A stretch of 64,000 nucleotides of DNA from Bacteroidota bacterium (GTDB lineage: Bacteria > Bacteroidota > Bacteroidia > Bacteroidales > VadinHA17): the NCBI GenBank assembly GCA_029547705.1, contig JAKPOU010000038.1, positions 16,146 through 80,145 of the forward strand, in the 5' to 3' direction. Under the pieces are notes generated by a model that made no database searches, was not told the origin of the DNA, and worked only from the letters and a program-made list of their open reading frames with translations. Shown here in pieces: positions 49,710 through 58,019 of this stretch; within the stretch, counting starts at the first letter, position 1, and each line of letters begins with the position of its first letter. A program made the position numbers and the translations under genes.

Positions 49710-50435
49710 TCAGATATACACTTGTCGCAGGACTTCCAGGGAATTTATTTTTTTTATTCCGGGCAGGTGAAGCGAGAAATAATTCATGAGAGTGTCAAGA
49801 ATTTCATTTCTCAACGACCCTTTCAGGGCGATTTTATCTGCCTCCTCCGGGGATGTGGAAAAAAGTGCCGAAAGGGCCGCTGATATTTCAGGATTGGCAA
49901 AATGCCTGTGTCCGGGAGGGCGGTCAGTAAATGTCCCGTTAAGCATATCAAAAAAAATGCTTCTGCTGTGCCTGTCTCCTGAAGGTTCAAATCCCAGGAA
50001 TCCCGTCAGCTGCGCCATGAATGCCAGGTGGAAATTGGCATTGCCCTCACGGCTTTTGTCGAAATACACCACGGAATCTTCAATAAACCTGAACAGGGGC
50101 TCATTCGGGCTCTCTTCGCGGAGGACCGAGGTAAGCACCTCTCCGAGGAAAATTGCAACAGTGCACTTCCTTATATCAGACCATATGTCAGAAGGGGAGT
50201 AGGATGGTGAAAAATCCCTGATTGTCTGTATTTCCCTCGATTCCCTGTAGTTTAATGAAAGATCCAGTATGGACATGGGCTGGAACAGAACCTTGTTCCT
50301 CCCTGCTTTCCTGTTTCCCATTCCCCTGACCATGCAGGACATCCTCCCGAATTTGCTGGTGAAAAAGCGGATAATGGCAGCCGAATCGGAATATCTGATC
50401 TGATGAAGGACTATTGCTTTTGTTGATTCAATCAT
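49710..50435 (-). CDS. recO: DNA repair protein RecO
   Basis: This 241-residue protein has the RecO N-terminal OB-fold (ESTKAIVLHQIRYSDSAAIIR, FGRMSCMVRGMGN) followed by a helical zinc-lobe region that lacks an obvious zinc-binding cysteine set, as is common in Bacteroidota. RecO loads RecA on SSB-coated DNA with RecR. A possible minus-strand -7 box (reads TAATTTTG) lies at 50453-50460, back to back with the cyclase promoter. It opens the recO-GH3-kinase run. Confidence 0.9.
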   Translation of the reverse strand: MIESTKAIVLHQIRYSDSAAIIRFFTSKFGRMSCMVRGMGNRKAGRNKVLFQPMSILDLSLNYRESREIQTIRDFSPSYSPSDIWSDIRKCTVAIFLGEVLTSVLREESPNEPLFRFIEDSVVYFDKSREGNANFHLAFMAQLTGFLGFEPSGDRHSRSIFFDMLNGTFTDRPPGHRHFANPEISAALSALFSTSPEEADKIALKGSLRNEILDTLMNYFSLHLPGIKKINSLEVLRQVYI

Positions 50436-50483
50436 CGGAGGCCTTGTTTGTTCAAAATTAAAACAATTTGCTGATTACTGCTA

Positions 50484-50514
50484 TTGAATTGTGATGCCGG
50501 AATTGCTATATTTG
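50484..50514 (+). promoter_or_regulatory. Promoter of the cyclase-HD fusion gene
   Basis: TTG at 50484-50486 and TATATTTG at 50507-50514 are spaced 20 bases apart, a consensus -33/-7 pair. Transcription would start about 13 bases before the ATG at 50534, so the leader is very short. Confidence 0.65.
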
Positions 50515-50533
50515 CCCATCAACCTGCTGTCTG

Positions 50534-51937
50534 ATGGTCACTAAAAACAATGAGGAACTTGTAAAGAGGATTGCCCGGCTCGTGAGGCAGAACAAGGAGC
50601 TGGAAGAACAACTGAAGGTTCTGCAGAAAAAAATCGGCAGACTGACGGAGGATAATGAACAGCTGAAAGCTGACCGGGAAAAACTTATTTCCTCCGGTAC
50701 AGTTGAGGGGAAGGTGTCTGCCCGGGAAGAGAGGCCGCTGAAATTTGAAATGGCAACCGTACTGTTGTCCGACATTCATACTGATTCCATCCTGTCAGAG
50801 GGAGGTGACTCCGCTTCGGTGATGGACGAGCTGGATGAGATAATCTATGAGTTTGACCGGATAGCCCTGAAATACAAGGTTGAAAAGATAAAGACCATAG
50901 GGGACAGTTTCATGTGTGCCGGAGGAATTCCGGTGAAAAACATAACCAACCCGGTTGATGTGGTTATGGCTGCTCTTGAAATGAGAACTTTCCTGTCGGA
51001 TTTTGAATCAGCAAAGCGCCCGGACGGAAAAAAGCTGTGGAAGTTTAAAGTGGGTATTCATACGGGTCCCGTAACTGCCAGCGTAACAGGCAAAAAGAAA
51101 ATCAGTTACGATATCAAGGGAGATACGGTTAATTCAGCAAGCCGGCTTGAGAAGATTTCGGAAAAAGGACAGATACTGATATCGGTAATGACCTATGAGC
51201 TGGTAAAGGAGTTTTTTGAATGTGAATATTTCGGCAAGCTGCCGGTTAAGTATAAGGGTGACCTGCAAGTATACAGGGTAAAGGGGCTTAAAGAGGAATT
51301 TTCGGCCGGCGGCAGGGGAACTGTTCCGAATGATGCATTCAGGATAAAATTCGGGCTGATCCGTTTTACCGATATTCAGGAAATTGTTCTCGACAAGCTT
51401 GAAAGGGAGCTTCCCGGACACCTCTATTACCACAATGTAAAACATACTGTTGATGTTGTTACTGAAGTAGAGCTCATTGGTCTGGCGGAAGGATGTTCCG
51501 ATGAGGAGATCCTGATCCTGAAAACGGCTGCACTGTTTCATGATACAGGACATACGGTGGACTATGACGAGCACGAGTTCCATGGAACACTTATCGCCAG
51601 GGAAATGCTTCCGGATTATGATTACACACCCGGTGAGATTGATCTTGTCTGTTCACTGATAATGTCGACCAGGCTTCCTCCGAAGCCCTCCTCCCTGCTT
51701 GAAGAGATAATATGTGATTCGGATCTTGATTATCTCGGGCGCAGCGACTTTATTCCGGTATCCAATTCTCTTTTTGAAGAACTGAAGGCCCGGAACAAAA
51801 TGGGATCCCTGAATGAATGGAACAAGCTCCAGGTAAAATTTATTTCGGGGCACCAGTATTTCACCAGGACGGCCAGAAGGCTCAGGGAAGTAAATAAGCA
51901 GCAGCAGATAAAGAGGATACAAAGCCTTATCAGCTGA
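50534..51937 (+). CDS. Class III adenylate/guanylate cyclase fused to an HD/phosphodiesterase-like domain
   Basis: This 467-residue cytoplasmic protein has three parts. Residues 5-52 form a coiled coil. Residues 70-255 are a class III cyclase domain with both metal aspartates (Asp80 and Asp124), the adenine-type Lys120 and Asp193, and the transition-state pair Asn200/Arg204. The usual GFT after the first aspartate is replaced by HTD. Residues 280-450 are an HD domain with YHNVKHTVDV (His300, His304), LFHDTGH (His336, Asp337, His340), DEHE (His347) and DSDLDYLGR. The YHNxxHxxDV start recalls cyclic-nucleotide phosphodiesterases. Synthesis and hydrolysis in one chain are thus plausible. A paralogue lies at 54989. 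Confidence 0.85.
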   Translation: MVTKNNEELVKRIARLVRQNKELEEQLKVLQKKIGRLTEDNEQLKADREKLISSGTVEGKVSAREERPLKFEMATVLLSDIHTDSILSEGGDSASVMDELDEIIYEFDRIALKYKVEKIKTIGDSFMCAGGIPVKNITNPVDVVMAALEMRTFLSDFESAKRPDGKKLWKFKVGIHTGPVTASVTGKKKISYDIKGDTVNSASRLEKISEKGQILISVMTYELVKEFFECEYFGKLPVKYKGDLQVYRVKGLKEEFSAGGRGTVPNDAFRIKFGLIRFTDIQEIVLDKLERELPGHLYYHNVKHTVDVVTEVELIGLAEGCSDEEILILKTAALFHDTGHTVDYDEHEFHGTLIAREMLPDYDYTPGEIDLVCSLIMSTRLPPKPSSLLEEIICDSDLDYLGRSDFIPVSNSLFEELKARNKMGSLNEWNKLQVKFISGHQYFTRTARRLREVNKQQQIKRIQSLIS

Positions 51938-51997
51938 CGGATATCGTTTAATCACGGGAACTTTTTCAGCTTCCGGATATCAGTTAATCACCAGAAC
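51929..51997. repeat. Imperfect 32-base direct repeat at the convergent gene ends
   Basis: Copies at 51929-51960 and 51966-51997 match at 26 of 32 bases (TCAGCT, CGGATATC and TTAATCAC blocks). The first overlaps the cyclase stop codon and the second covers the last codons and stop of porZ. A local duplication of a gene end is likely. Confidence 0.6.
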
Positions 51998-54265
51998 CTT
52001 GATCACGCATGAACGGCTTCCGTCATCGGATGCACAAAAGACCAGGTACACGCCTGTTGCCACACGTTTGCCGTTATAGGTTCTGAGATCCCATGAAGCT
52101 GTTCCCCCGTCGGAAACAGTTCTGTACACAAGGTTTCCGCTTATGTCGGTTATGCTGACCCGGGTATCCCTCATCAGTCCGGAAATTGTAAGATTCCCCT
52201 GAAAATCTTCCCTTACCGGATTGGGAAAGGCAAAAACATCCGTAAAGTTCTCAGATCCTGAAGTTGCATCGCCGCGGAAGGATTGAATGCCCTTTGAGGT
52301 GGCAAACCAGACATCACCCGATTTGCCGTCTATACTGATGCTCAGGATTGAGTTTGAAAGCAGGGGGCTGTTTGATTCATTGAAGTTTAATATTTCCGTT
52401 GTTCCGTCGGCAGAAACCAGATATACTCCGGAACCCGCGGTCCCGAGCCATTTTCTGTTGGATCCGTCAACAGCTATGGCGGTAACTGTTTCGGTACCGA
52501 GCAGATAATCCGCCAGACCGGAACCGTCACTGCGGGGAATCCTGATACGGTAGGCTTTCAGGTCATTCTTGAAAATCCTTTCCGGACTGTAATAGACCAG
52601 GGGGCCCTGATCTGTTCCGATCCAGATATTGCCGTCAAGATCCTCGGCAATTGAGTAAGCCATGGGGTAAGTCCGGTTTTCCGAATCTGTTACCAGGATC
52701 TTTTTGTGAACATCATCATTGAATATTTCAGGCGTGTCATTGTCATCCAGAAGGAAGAGACCGAACCCCCGGGGAAGCAGCAGCCATTTGTGTCCTGTCC
52801 TGGTAATGACCAGGTCACCCACTGTATAGACATTGGCTGATGCCGGATTTACTATCCACGTCCCGTCGGGCTTCAGTGCCTTTATTGTATTTGGAACCTC
52901 CGGCTGTGCAAGCCATAGATTACCCCTCCTGTCAAATGCCATTCCGCATATTCTCACATAGGGTTTTCCCGGTATTATATTCTGCAGGGGCGAATTGAGG
53001 TCGGTGTAACTGTTAACCAGCTCATTGTTCCGGTACTCAAGCAGTCCCGTTCCCCACGTGGATACAAAGAAATGATTCCTGTCGGAAGGATTAAAAACGA
53101 CCCTCATGGCATCATTGTTCGGAATGGATGTGATCAGCTTCCAGGAATTATTTTCAAAAACTGACAGGCTGAATGGTTTCCAGAGGTTGTTCCATGATGC
53201 ATCCACCCCTCCTCCGCAAACAATCGTTTTCCCGCCGTGTGAACTGATACTGACTGCTTCATTGGAGAAAGGACCCGGAAGTGTCAGGGATACAGGTTCA
53301 TTCATGTTCCTGAAACAGACCAGTCCGGATGACTTGTCTGCTATCCACAGATCCCTGTCGGCAGCAGCCATTGAGATGTCAGGCAAACCCCAGGGATAGG
53401 AGTTTATCATTTTGATCAGCTGCCCGCCCGGAGAATAGAAGCGTGCCATTCCGGACGACGAAACCGTGAATCCCCCTGACGAGGGTTCAATTGATTCGTT
53501 GAACACACCGGGTTCATATGAGAATAATGTGACTGATGACCCGATTACATACAGTGAGTCGCCGTCAAAATACTCTCCCGTCCTGTTGGCATAGAGCCTG
53601 CCGTCAGAGAAAAAAACAGCATTGTAGTTTCCTCCGGGATAGGGGAGCCTGTTCTCGGGCGACCAGTTTCCCGGATATGACAATCCCTGGGAAGAAATGG
53701 CTGCATAATACAATCCAATATCTGTTGCAGCGAAAATTTTTCCGTCATCCCCGAAGGATATATCCCTGACTTCTCCCGTGCGGAAAATATCCCCCGGCTT
53801 CCAGGTGTCAAATATTTCCCTCTTTATGAGATCGACAACCACAATGCCGAAACTGCAGGCCAGGTATGCGTATTTTCCCCTGGTCCTTATTCTGTTGATA
53901 GTTTTCTTTCCCGGAATGTATTTGTTTTTTATATCAGGGATATGGTAGATGGCATTGTCCCGGATAAGATCCAGTCCGGTACTTAAATAGGCAATTACCA
54001 GAGTCCTGCTTTCTTCCGACCAGGCAATCGTGCTGATATCCGTTTCAGTGAGACCGTTTATCCTGGTTAATTTGCGCAGCTCGTCATATTTCCTGTCATA
54101 CACCAGCAATGATGATCCTGTTGAGGCAAATACTTCTTCAGGACTGAGTGCCAGGCTGCCTGTTCTGGTGTAAACAAGGTGATCGCTCCATGTTCCCACG
54201 GGTGTCTGGGAGAATAAGCCTGCAGAAATGAGGATCAGGTATGTCAGCATCAATGTTTTTCTCAT
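51980..54265 (-). CDS. porZ: PorZ, type IX secretion system surface protein
   Basis: This 761-residue secreted protein has a signal peptide ending GLFSQ. The PorZ N-terminal propeller region follows (TWSDHLVYTRTGSLAL, RINGLTETDISTIAW, YLACSFGIVVVDLIKREIF), then a second propeller with two-component-regulator repeats (GNIWIGTDQGPLVYY, DVWFATSKGIQSF). A C-terminal type A sorting domain ends the protein (FPNPVREDF, RVSITDISGNLVYR, GVYLVFC). PorZ is part of the surface attachment complex that cleaves sorting signals and delivers anionic LPS in Porphyromonas. It begins 15 bases after rdgB and lies between the two cyclases. Confidence 0.85.
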   Translation of the reverse strand: MRKTLMLTYLILISAGLFSQTPVGTWSDHLVYTRTGSLALSPEEVFASTGSSLLVYDRKYDELRKLTRINGLTETDISTIAWSEESRTLVIAYLSTGLDLIRDNAIYHIPDIKNKYIPGKKTINRIRTRGKYAYLACSFGIVVVDLIKREIFDTWKPGDIFRTGEVRDISFGDDGKIFAATDIGLYYAAISSQGLSYPGNWSPENRLPYPGGNYNAVFFSDGRLYANRTGEYFDGDSLYVIGSSVTLFSYEPGVFNESIEPSSGGFTVSSSGMARFYSPGGQLIKMINSYPWGLPDISMAAADRDLWIADKSSGLVCFRNMNEPVSLTLPGPFSNEAVSISSHGGKTIVCGGGVDASWNNLWKPFSLSVFENNSWKLITSIPNNDAMRVVFNPSDRNHFFVSTWGTGLLEYRNNELVNSYTDLNSPLQNIIPGKPYVRICGMAFDRRGNLWLAQPEVPNTIKALKPDGTWIVNPASANVYTVGDLVITRTGHKWLLLPRGFGLFLLDDNDTPEIFNDDVHKKILVTDSENRTYPMAYSIAEDLDGNIWIGTDQGPLVYYSPERIFKNDLKAYRIRIPRSDGSGLADYLLGTETVTAIAVDGSNRKWLGTAGSGVYLVSADGTTEILNFNESNSPLLSNSILSISIDGKSGDVWFATSKGIQSFRGDATSGSENFTDVFAFPNPVREDFQGNLTISGLMRDTRVSITDISGNLVYRTVSDGGTASWDLRTYNGKRVATGVYLVFCASDDGSRSCVIKVLVIN

Positions 54266-54280
54266 CAGGCGTGTGTTCCT

Positions 54281-54883
54281 TTATACAGCGTCCTCCTCCG
54301 GGCAGCAGGACTGATTGTCAAGAAAGGTTTTTAACTTCTCAAAAGCCATGGCCCTGTGCGAGATCCTGTTCTTTTCATCAAGGGGCATTTCCGCAAAGGT
54401 CCTGGTTTCACCCCGGGGAATGAACACCGGATCATATCCGAATCCTCCTGTCCCCCTTCTTTCTCCTGTGATCCTGCCTTCAACAATCCCTTCAAACAGA
54501 TATTCTTTTCCTCCTTCGACAAGTGCAATCACTGTCCTGAACCTGGCACTTCTTCTTTCCGAATCAGCCATCATGAGGAGCACCTTGTCAATATTTGCCT
54601 CAGAATCCTTGTTTTCTCCCGCAAAACGTGCGGAATTTACTCCGGGCAGGCCGTCAAGCATATCAATTTCCAGTCCTGTGTCATCAGCAAAGACACAGCG
54701 GCTGACTTTTTCATATATATAACGGGCTTTCTGAAGAGCATTTCCTTCGAGGGTTGGTTCGGTTTCCGGAATGTCCTCATGGATGTTTAAATCATTAAGA
54801 CTAAGGAGGTTAATATTACTGCCAAGGATATTTCTGATTTCCCGGGTCTTGTTTTCATTGTTTGTGGCAAATATGATATCCAT
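54281..54883 (-). CDS. rdgB: Non-canonical purine NTP pyrophosphatase (RdgB/HAM1)
   Basis: This 200-residue protein has the HAM1 motifs IIFATNNENKTREIRNIL, FADDTGLEIDMLDGLPGV with SARFAGE, GGFGYDPVFIP and the final SHRAMAFEKL. It hydrolyses dITP, XTP and similar triphosphates to keep them out of nucleic acids. It sits 15 bases ahead of porZ and is probably co-transcribed with it. Confidence 0.96.
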   Translation of the reverse strand: MDIIFATNNENKTREIRNILGSNINLLSLNDLNIHEDIPETEPTLEGNALQKARYIYEKVSRCVFADDTGLEIDMLDGLPGVNSARFAGENKDSEANIDKVLLMMADSERRSARFRTVIALVEGGKEYLFEGIVEGRITGERRGTGGFGYDPVFIPRGETRTFAEMPLDEKNRISHRAMAFEKLKTFLDNQSCCPEEDAV

Positions 54884-54932
54884 AAAAGCTCAGTTAATCC
54901 GGGATCAAAAATACTGAAAATAAGGTTTTCCT

Positions 54933-54964
54933 TTTTGACTGAATATGATTAAGTAGTACATTTG
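54933..54964 (+). promoter_or_regulatory. Promoter of the Y_Y_Y-cyclase gene
   Basis: TTTTG at 54933-54937 and TACATTTG at 54957-54964 form a -33/-7 pair spaced 19 bases apart. The predicted start is about 20 bases before the ATG at 54989. The layout is like that of the paralogous cyclase gene. Confidence 0.65.
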
Positions 54965-54988
54965 AATTGATATATTCCGGTAATTTGT

Positions 54989-56845
54989 ATGAGTTTCTGC
55001 AGAAGTCTGAAAGCAATTCTGATTATTTCACTGATTATTCCGGCTGTTTTCACAGATGGTCCTGCAATGGCCCCTGAAAATATTCCGGTATTGAAGGAGA
55101 TAATTCTCAATAGTGATTCTGTTATCGGAATTCCGCCGGATATAAGGGAAATGCCGCAGATAACTGTCAGTAAAAAATATAACAATATCGGATTTGAACT
55201 TGAGAAAGCTGATTCCCTTGTTTACATGTTCCTGCTTGAAGGCTTTGACAGGCAATGGAGTCAGTGGTCGCTTCACGGTTTTAAGGAATATACAAACCTG
55301 CCTGCCGGAAAATACAGTTTCAGGGTGAGATACACCGACCTGGAAACCACAGGGGGAGAGGAACATCTGGCAGATCTCCGGGTACTGCCTGTATGGTACC
55401 TGTCTTTCCCGGCTCTTCTGATGTATGCGATACTGGCCGCCCTGCTGGTCTGGACATTTTATTCGTTCCTGAACCTGCGCTTTGCGCGGACCCAGTACAT
55501 GCTTGAACGGATAATCAGTAAAAGAACTGAAGACCTGATAGTTGAAAAGGAGAAAACAGAAAACCTGCTTGCGAATGTCCTGCCCAGGAACACGGCAAGC
55601 GAAATAATGGAAACAGGCAAGGCTGCCAAGGTGAAATATAATTTTGTCACGGTGCTTTTTTCGGATATTCAGGGGTTCACGAAGCTTGCTGAGGAAATGA
55701 ATCCGGAACTCCTGATTGATGAGCTTGACAAATTCTTTTTCTATTTTGATTCTGTTGTGGAGAAATACGGCATTGAAAAGATTAAAACCATAGGGGATGC
55801 ATACATGTGTGCGGGAGGCATTCCCGAAAAGAACAGGACCAATCCTGTTGAAGTTATTCTGGCAGCCCTTGAAATGCAGGATTATATGTCGAGACTGAAG
55901 GAAACTTCGAGGATTGGCGGAATGGAATTATGGGATATCAGAATAGGGATTCACACGGGTACGGTGGTAGCGGGAGTGGTGGGACAGAAAAAACTTTCCT
56001 ATGACATCTGGGGTGATACCGTGAATACGGCAAGCAGGATGGAATCCTCGGGGGAGGCGGGAAAAATCAATATTTCGGGAACTACCAGGGAGTTTGTAAA
56101 AGACTTTTTCGAATGTGAATACCGGGGTAAGATGCCGGTAAAATACAAGGGCGAGATCGATATGTATTTCGTAAACGGAATTGTGCCCGGGCTGAGGGAT
56201 GAAAACGGGAAACCAAACGGGAGATTCTGGCTGAAAATGCGGATGATCAAACTTCTTGATATTGAAGAGGCAGTTATCAAGATGTATGATGATGAAGCTG
56301 CTCCGAACCTGTATTTTCATAATTCGCAAATGGTCAGGAATATAAGCAATCAGGCAGAACTGCTTTCAAGGGCGGAAAATCTTCCTGACGAGGAATTCCT
56401 GAGAGTCAGGCTTGCAGCCCTGTTTTTGTTCACGGGCTTCATTTCTGATTCCGGCTATGACAATCATGCTGAATCCTCGGTGCTGATGGTTGAGGAACTG
56501 CTGCCGGCCCATGGATTTGAACGGAAAGATATTGACGGAATTAAACGGCTTATAAGGAATTCCTTTGAGGATATCCGGGAATCGCATTCTGATAATATTC
56601 TGCATGATGCCCGCTATGATTACCTTGGAAGGATTGACTGCATAATGTTAACGGACAGGCTTCTGAAGGAAGAGGCTGAGTACGGGAAAATTTACAGTAA
56701 GGAGGAATGGCTGGATATACAGCTGAAGTTTCTTGCTGATCATGAATTCAGGACTGAAAAGGCAAGGATTCTCCGTTCTGTATCCTCTGAAGAGCAGGCA
56801 GCCGCACTCAGGGATTTTTATTCCCCGGCCGGATTATTAAGATAA
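54989..56845 (+). CDS. Membrane-bound class III cyclase with Y_Y_Y domain and degenerate HD domain
   Basis: This 618-residue protein has a signal anchor, then a periplasmic Y_Y_Y domain (about residues 55-133, with FLLEGFDRQWSQWS and YTNLPAGKYSFRVRY) and a membrane helix at about 138-162. A linker helix follows, then a class III cyclase domain with Asp226, Asp270, Lys266, Asp339, Asn346 and Arg350, and the normal FSDIQGFT. The C-terminal domain aligns with the HD domain of the 50534 paralogue, but key residues are lost: YHNVKH becomes FHNSQM, and HD becomes Leu480-Phe481. The RYDYLGR end is kept. It should be an active, sensor-linked cyclase with an inactive HD remnant used for regulation or binding. 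Confidence 0.85.
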   Translation: MSFCRSLKAILIISLIIPAVFTDGPAMAPENIPVLKEIILNSDSVIGIPPDIREMPQITVSKKYNNIGFELEKADSLVYMFLLEGFDRQWSQWSLHGFKEYTNLPAGKYSFRVRYTDLETTGGEEHLADLRVLPVWYLSFPALLMYAILAALLVWTFYSFLNLRFARTQYMLERIISKRTEDLIVEKEKTENLLANVLPRNTASEIMETGKAAKVKYNFVTVLFSDIQGFTKLAEEMNPELLIDELDKFFFYFDSVVEKYGIEKIKTIGDAYMCAGGIPEKNRTNPVEVILAALEMQDYMSRLKETSRIGGMELWDIRIGIHTGTVVAGVVGQKKLSYDIWGDTVNTASRMESSGEAGKINISGTTREFVKDFFECEYRGKMPVKYKGEIDMYFVNGIVPGLRDENGKPNGRFWLKMRMIKLLDIEEAVIKMYDDEAAPNLYFHNSQMVRNISNQAELLSRAENLPDEEFLRVRLAALFLFTGFISDSGYDNHAESSVLMVEELLPAHGFERKDIDGIKRLIRNSFEDIRESHSDNILHDARYDYLGRIDCIMLTDRLLKEEAEYGKIYSKEEWLDIQLKFLADHEFRTEKARILRSVSSEEQAAALRDFYSPAGLLR

Positions 56846-56866
56846 AAATCCGAAAATAGATTTTTA
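56843..56866 (+). terminator. Weak AT-rich hairpin after the Y_Y_Y-cyclase gene
   Basis: TAAAAATC pairs with GATTTTTA around an 8-base loop, starting at the cyclase stop codon. It is AT-rich, so it could be a weak terminator or an operator ahead of ilvE. Confidence 0.3.
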
Positions 56867-56902
56867 TAATGTACTTTTACGGCTTAATTAAAAGGATCTG
56901 CA

Positions 56903-57922
56903 ATGGAAAAACTTGACTGGAAGAATTTGCATTTCGGTTATATGAAAACTGCCTTTAATGTTCGTTCCTATTACAGGGATGGCAAATGGAGCAAACCTGA
57001 GGTGTCTGATTCCGAATACCTTAATATTCACATTGCGGCCACGGGCCTGCATTACGGCCAGCAGGCCTTTGAAGGGCTGAAGGCATACATGGGCAAAGAC
57101 GGGAAAATAAGGCTTTTCCGCTGGCAGGAAAATGCCAGGAGACTGATATTGTCTGCCGAAGGTATTAAAATGGCCACCGTTCCCGAGGAATTGTTCCGGG
57201 AAGCCATTTTCCGTGCAATCCTGGAAAACAGGCAGTTTGTTCCCCCTTACGGTACCGGGGCAACCCTCTACATAAGGCCCCTGTTGTTTGGCAGCGGGGC
57301 TGAGGTGGGTGTAAAACCCGCGTCGGAATATGTTTTCGTTGTGTTTGTAACACCGGTCGGTCCCTATTTCAGGGAAGGCATAAAGCCGGTCAGCATGATG
57401 ATATGCAGGAATGTAGACAGGGCCGCACCGCTAGGAACAGGTACCTTCAAGGTGGGAGGGAACTATGCCGCAAGCCTGCGTGCACTGCTGGCCGCAAATG
57501 AAGGCGGATATTCCAGTGCCATCTTCCTTGATGCCAGGGAGAAAAAATATATTGATGAATGCGGTCCGGCAAATTTTTACGGGATAAAGGGAGATAAGTA
57601 CATTACTCCGAAATCAAATTCCATTCTGAATTCCATAACCAACATGAGTCTTATCGATATCGCCTCATCCATGGGGATGAAGACAGAACGAAGACCCATT
57701 CCGGTTGGCGAATTGTCAACATTTTCTGAAGCCGGTGCCTGCGGGACGGCAGCAGTGATAACGCCCATTGCCAGGATTGTTGATCCTGAAAAGAATATGG
57801 TTTATGAATACTGCAGTGACGGGAAGCCCGGTCCGGTAACGATGGAATTATACAACAGGCTTGTCGCGGTTCAGAATGGTGACGCTCCCGATGAATTCGG
57901 ATGGATCACCCTGGTGGAATAG
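56903..57922 (+). CDS. ilvE: Branched-chain amino acid aminotransferase
   Basis: This 339-residue class IV aminotransferase has GLHYGQQAFEGLKAY, LYIRPLLFGSGAEVGV, the PLP lysine in GTFKVGGNYAASLRA, and the late GTAAVITPIARI. It interconverts Leu, Ile and Val with their keto acids. It is monocistronic or weakly linked to ftsX 97 bases later. Confidence 0.93.
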   Translation: MEKLDWKNLHFGYMKTAFNVRSYYRDGKWSKPEVSDSEYLNIHIAATGLHYGQQAFEGLKAYMGKDGKIRLFRWQENARRLILSAEGIKMATVPEELFREAIFRAILENRQFVPPYGTGATLYIRPLLFGSGAEVGVKPASEYVFVVFVTPVGPYFREGIKPVSMMICRNVDRAAPLGTGTFKVGGNYAASLRALLAANEGGYSSAIFLDAREKKYIDECGPANFYGIKGDKYITPKSNSILNSITNMSLIDIASSMGMKTERRPIPVGELSTFSEAGACGTAAVITPIARIVDPEKNMVYEYCSDGKPGPVTMELYNRLVAVQNGDAPDEFGWITLVE

Positions 57923-58019
57923 CCGGTTGAAAAAATATTTCAGATTGCGTCGCCATTTGCCAGAAATTATCCGCGCAGTGGCGTTCATGATTTTAAAAAC
58001 AGGCTGATTCTGATAATTT

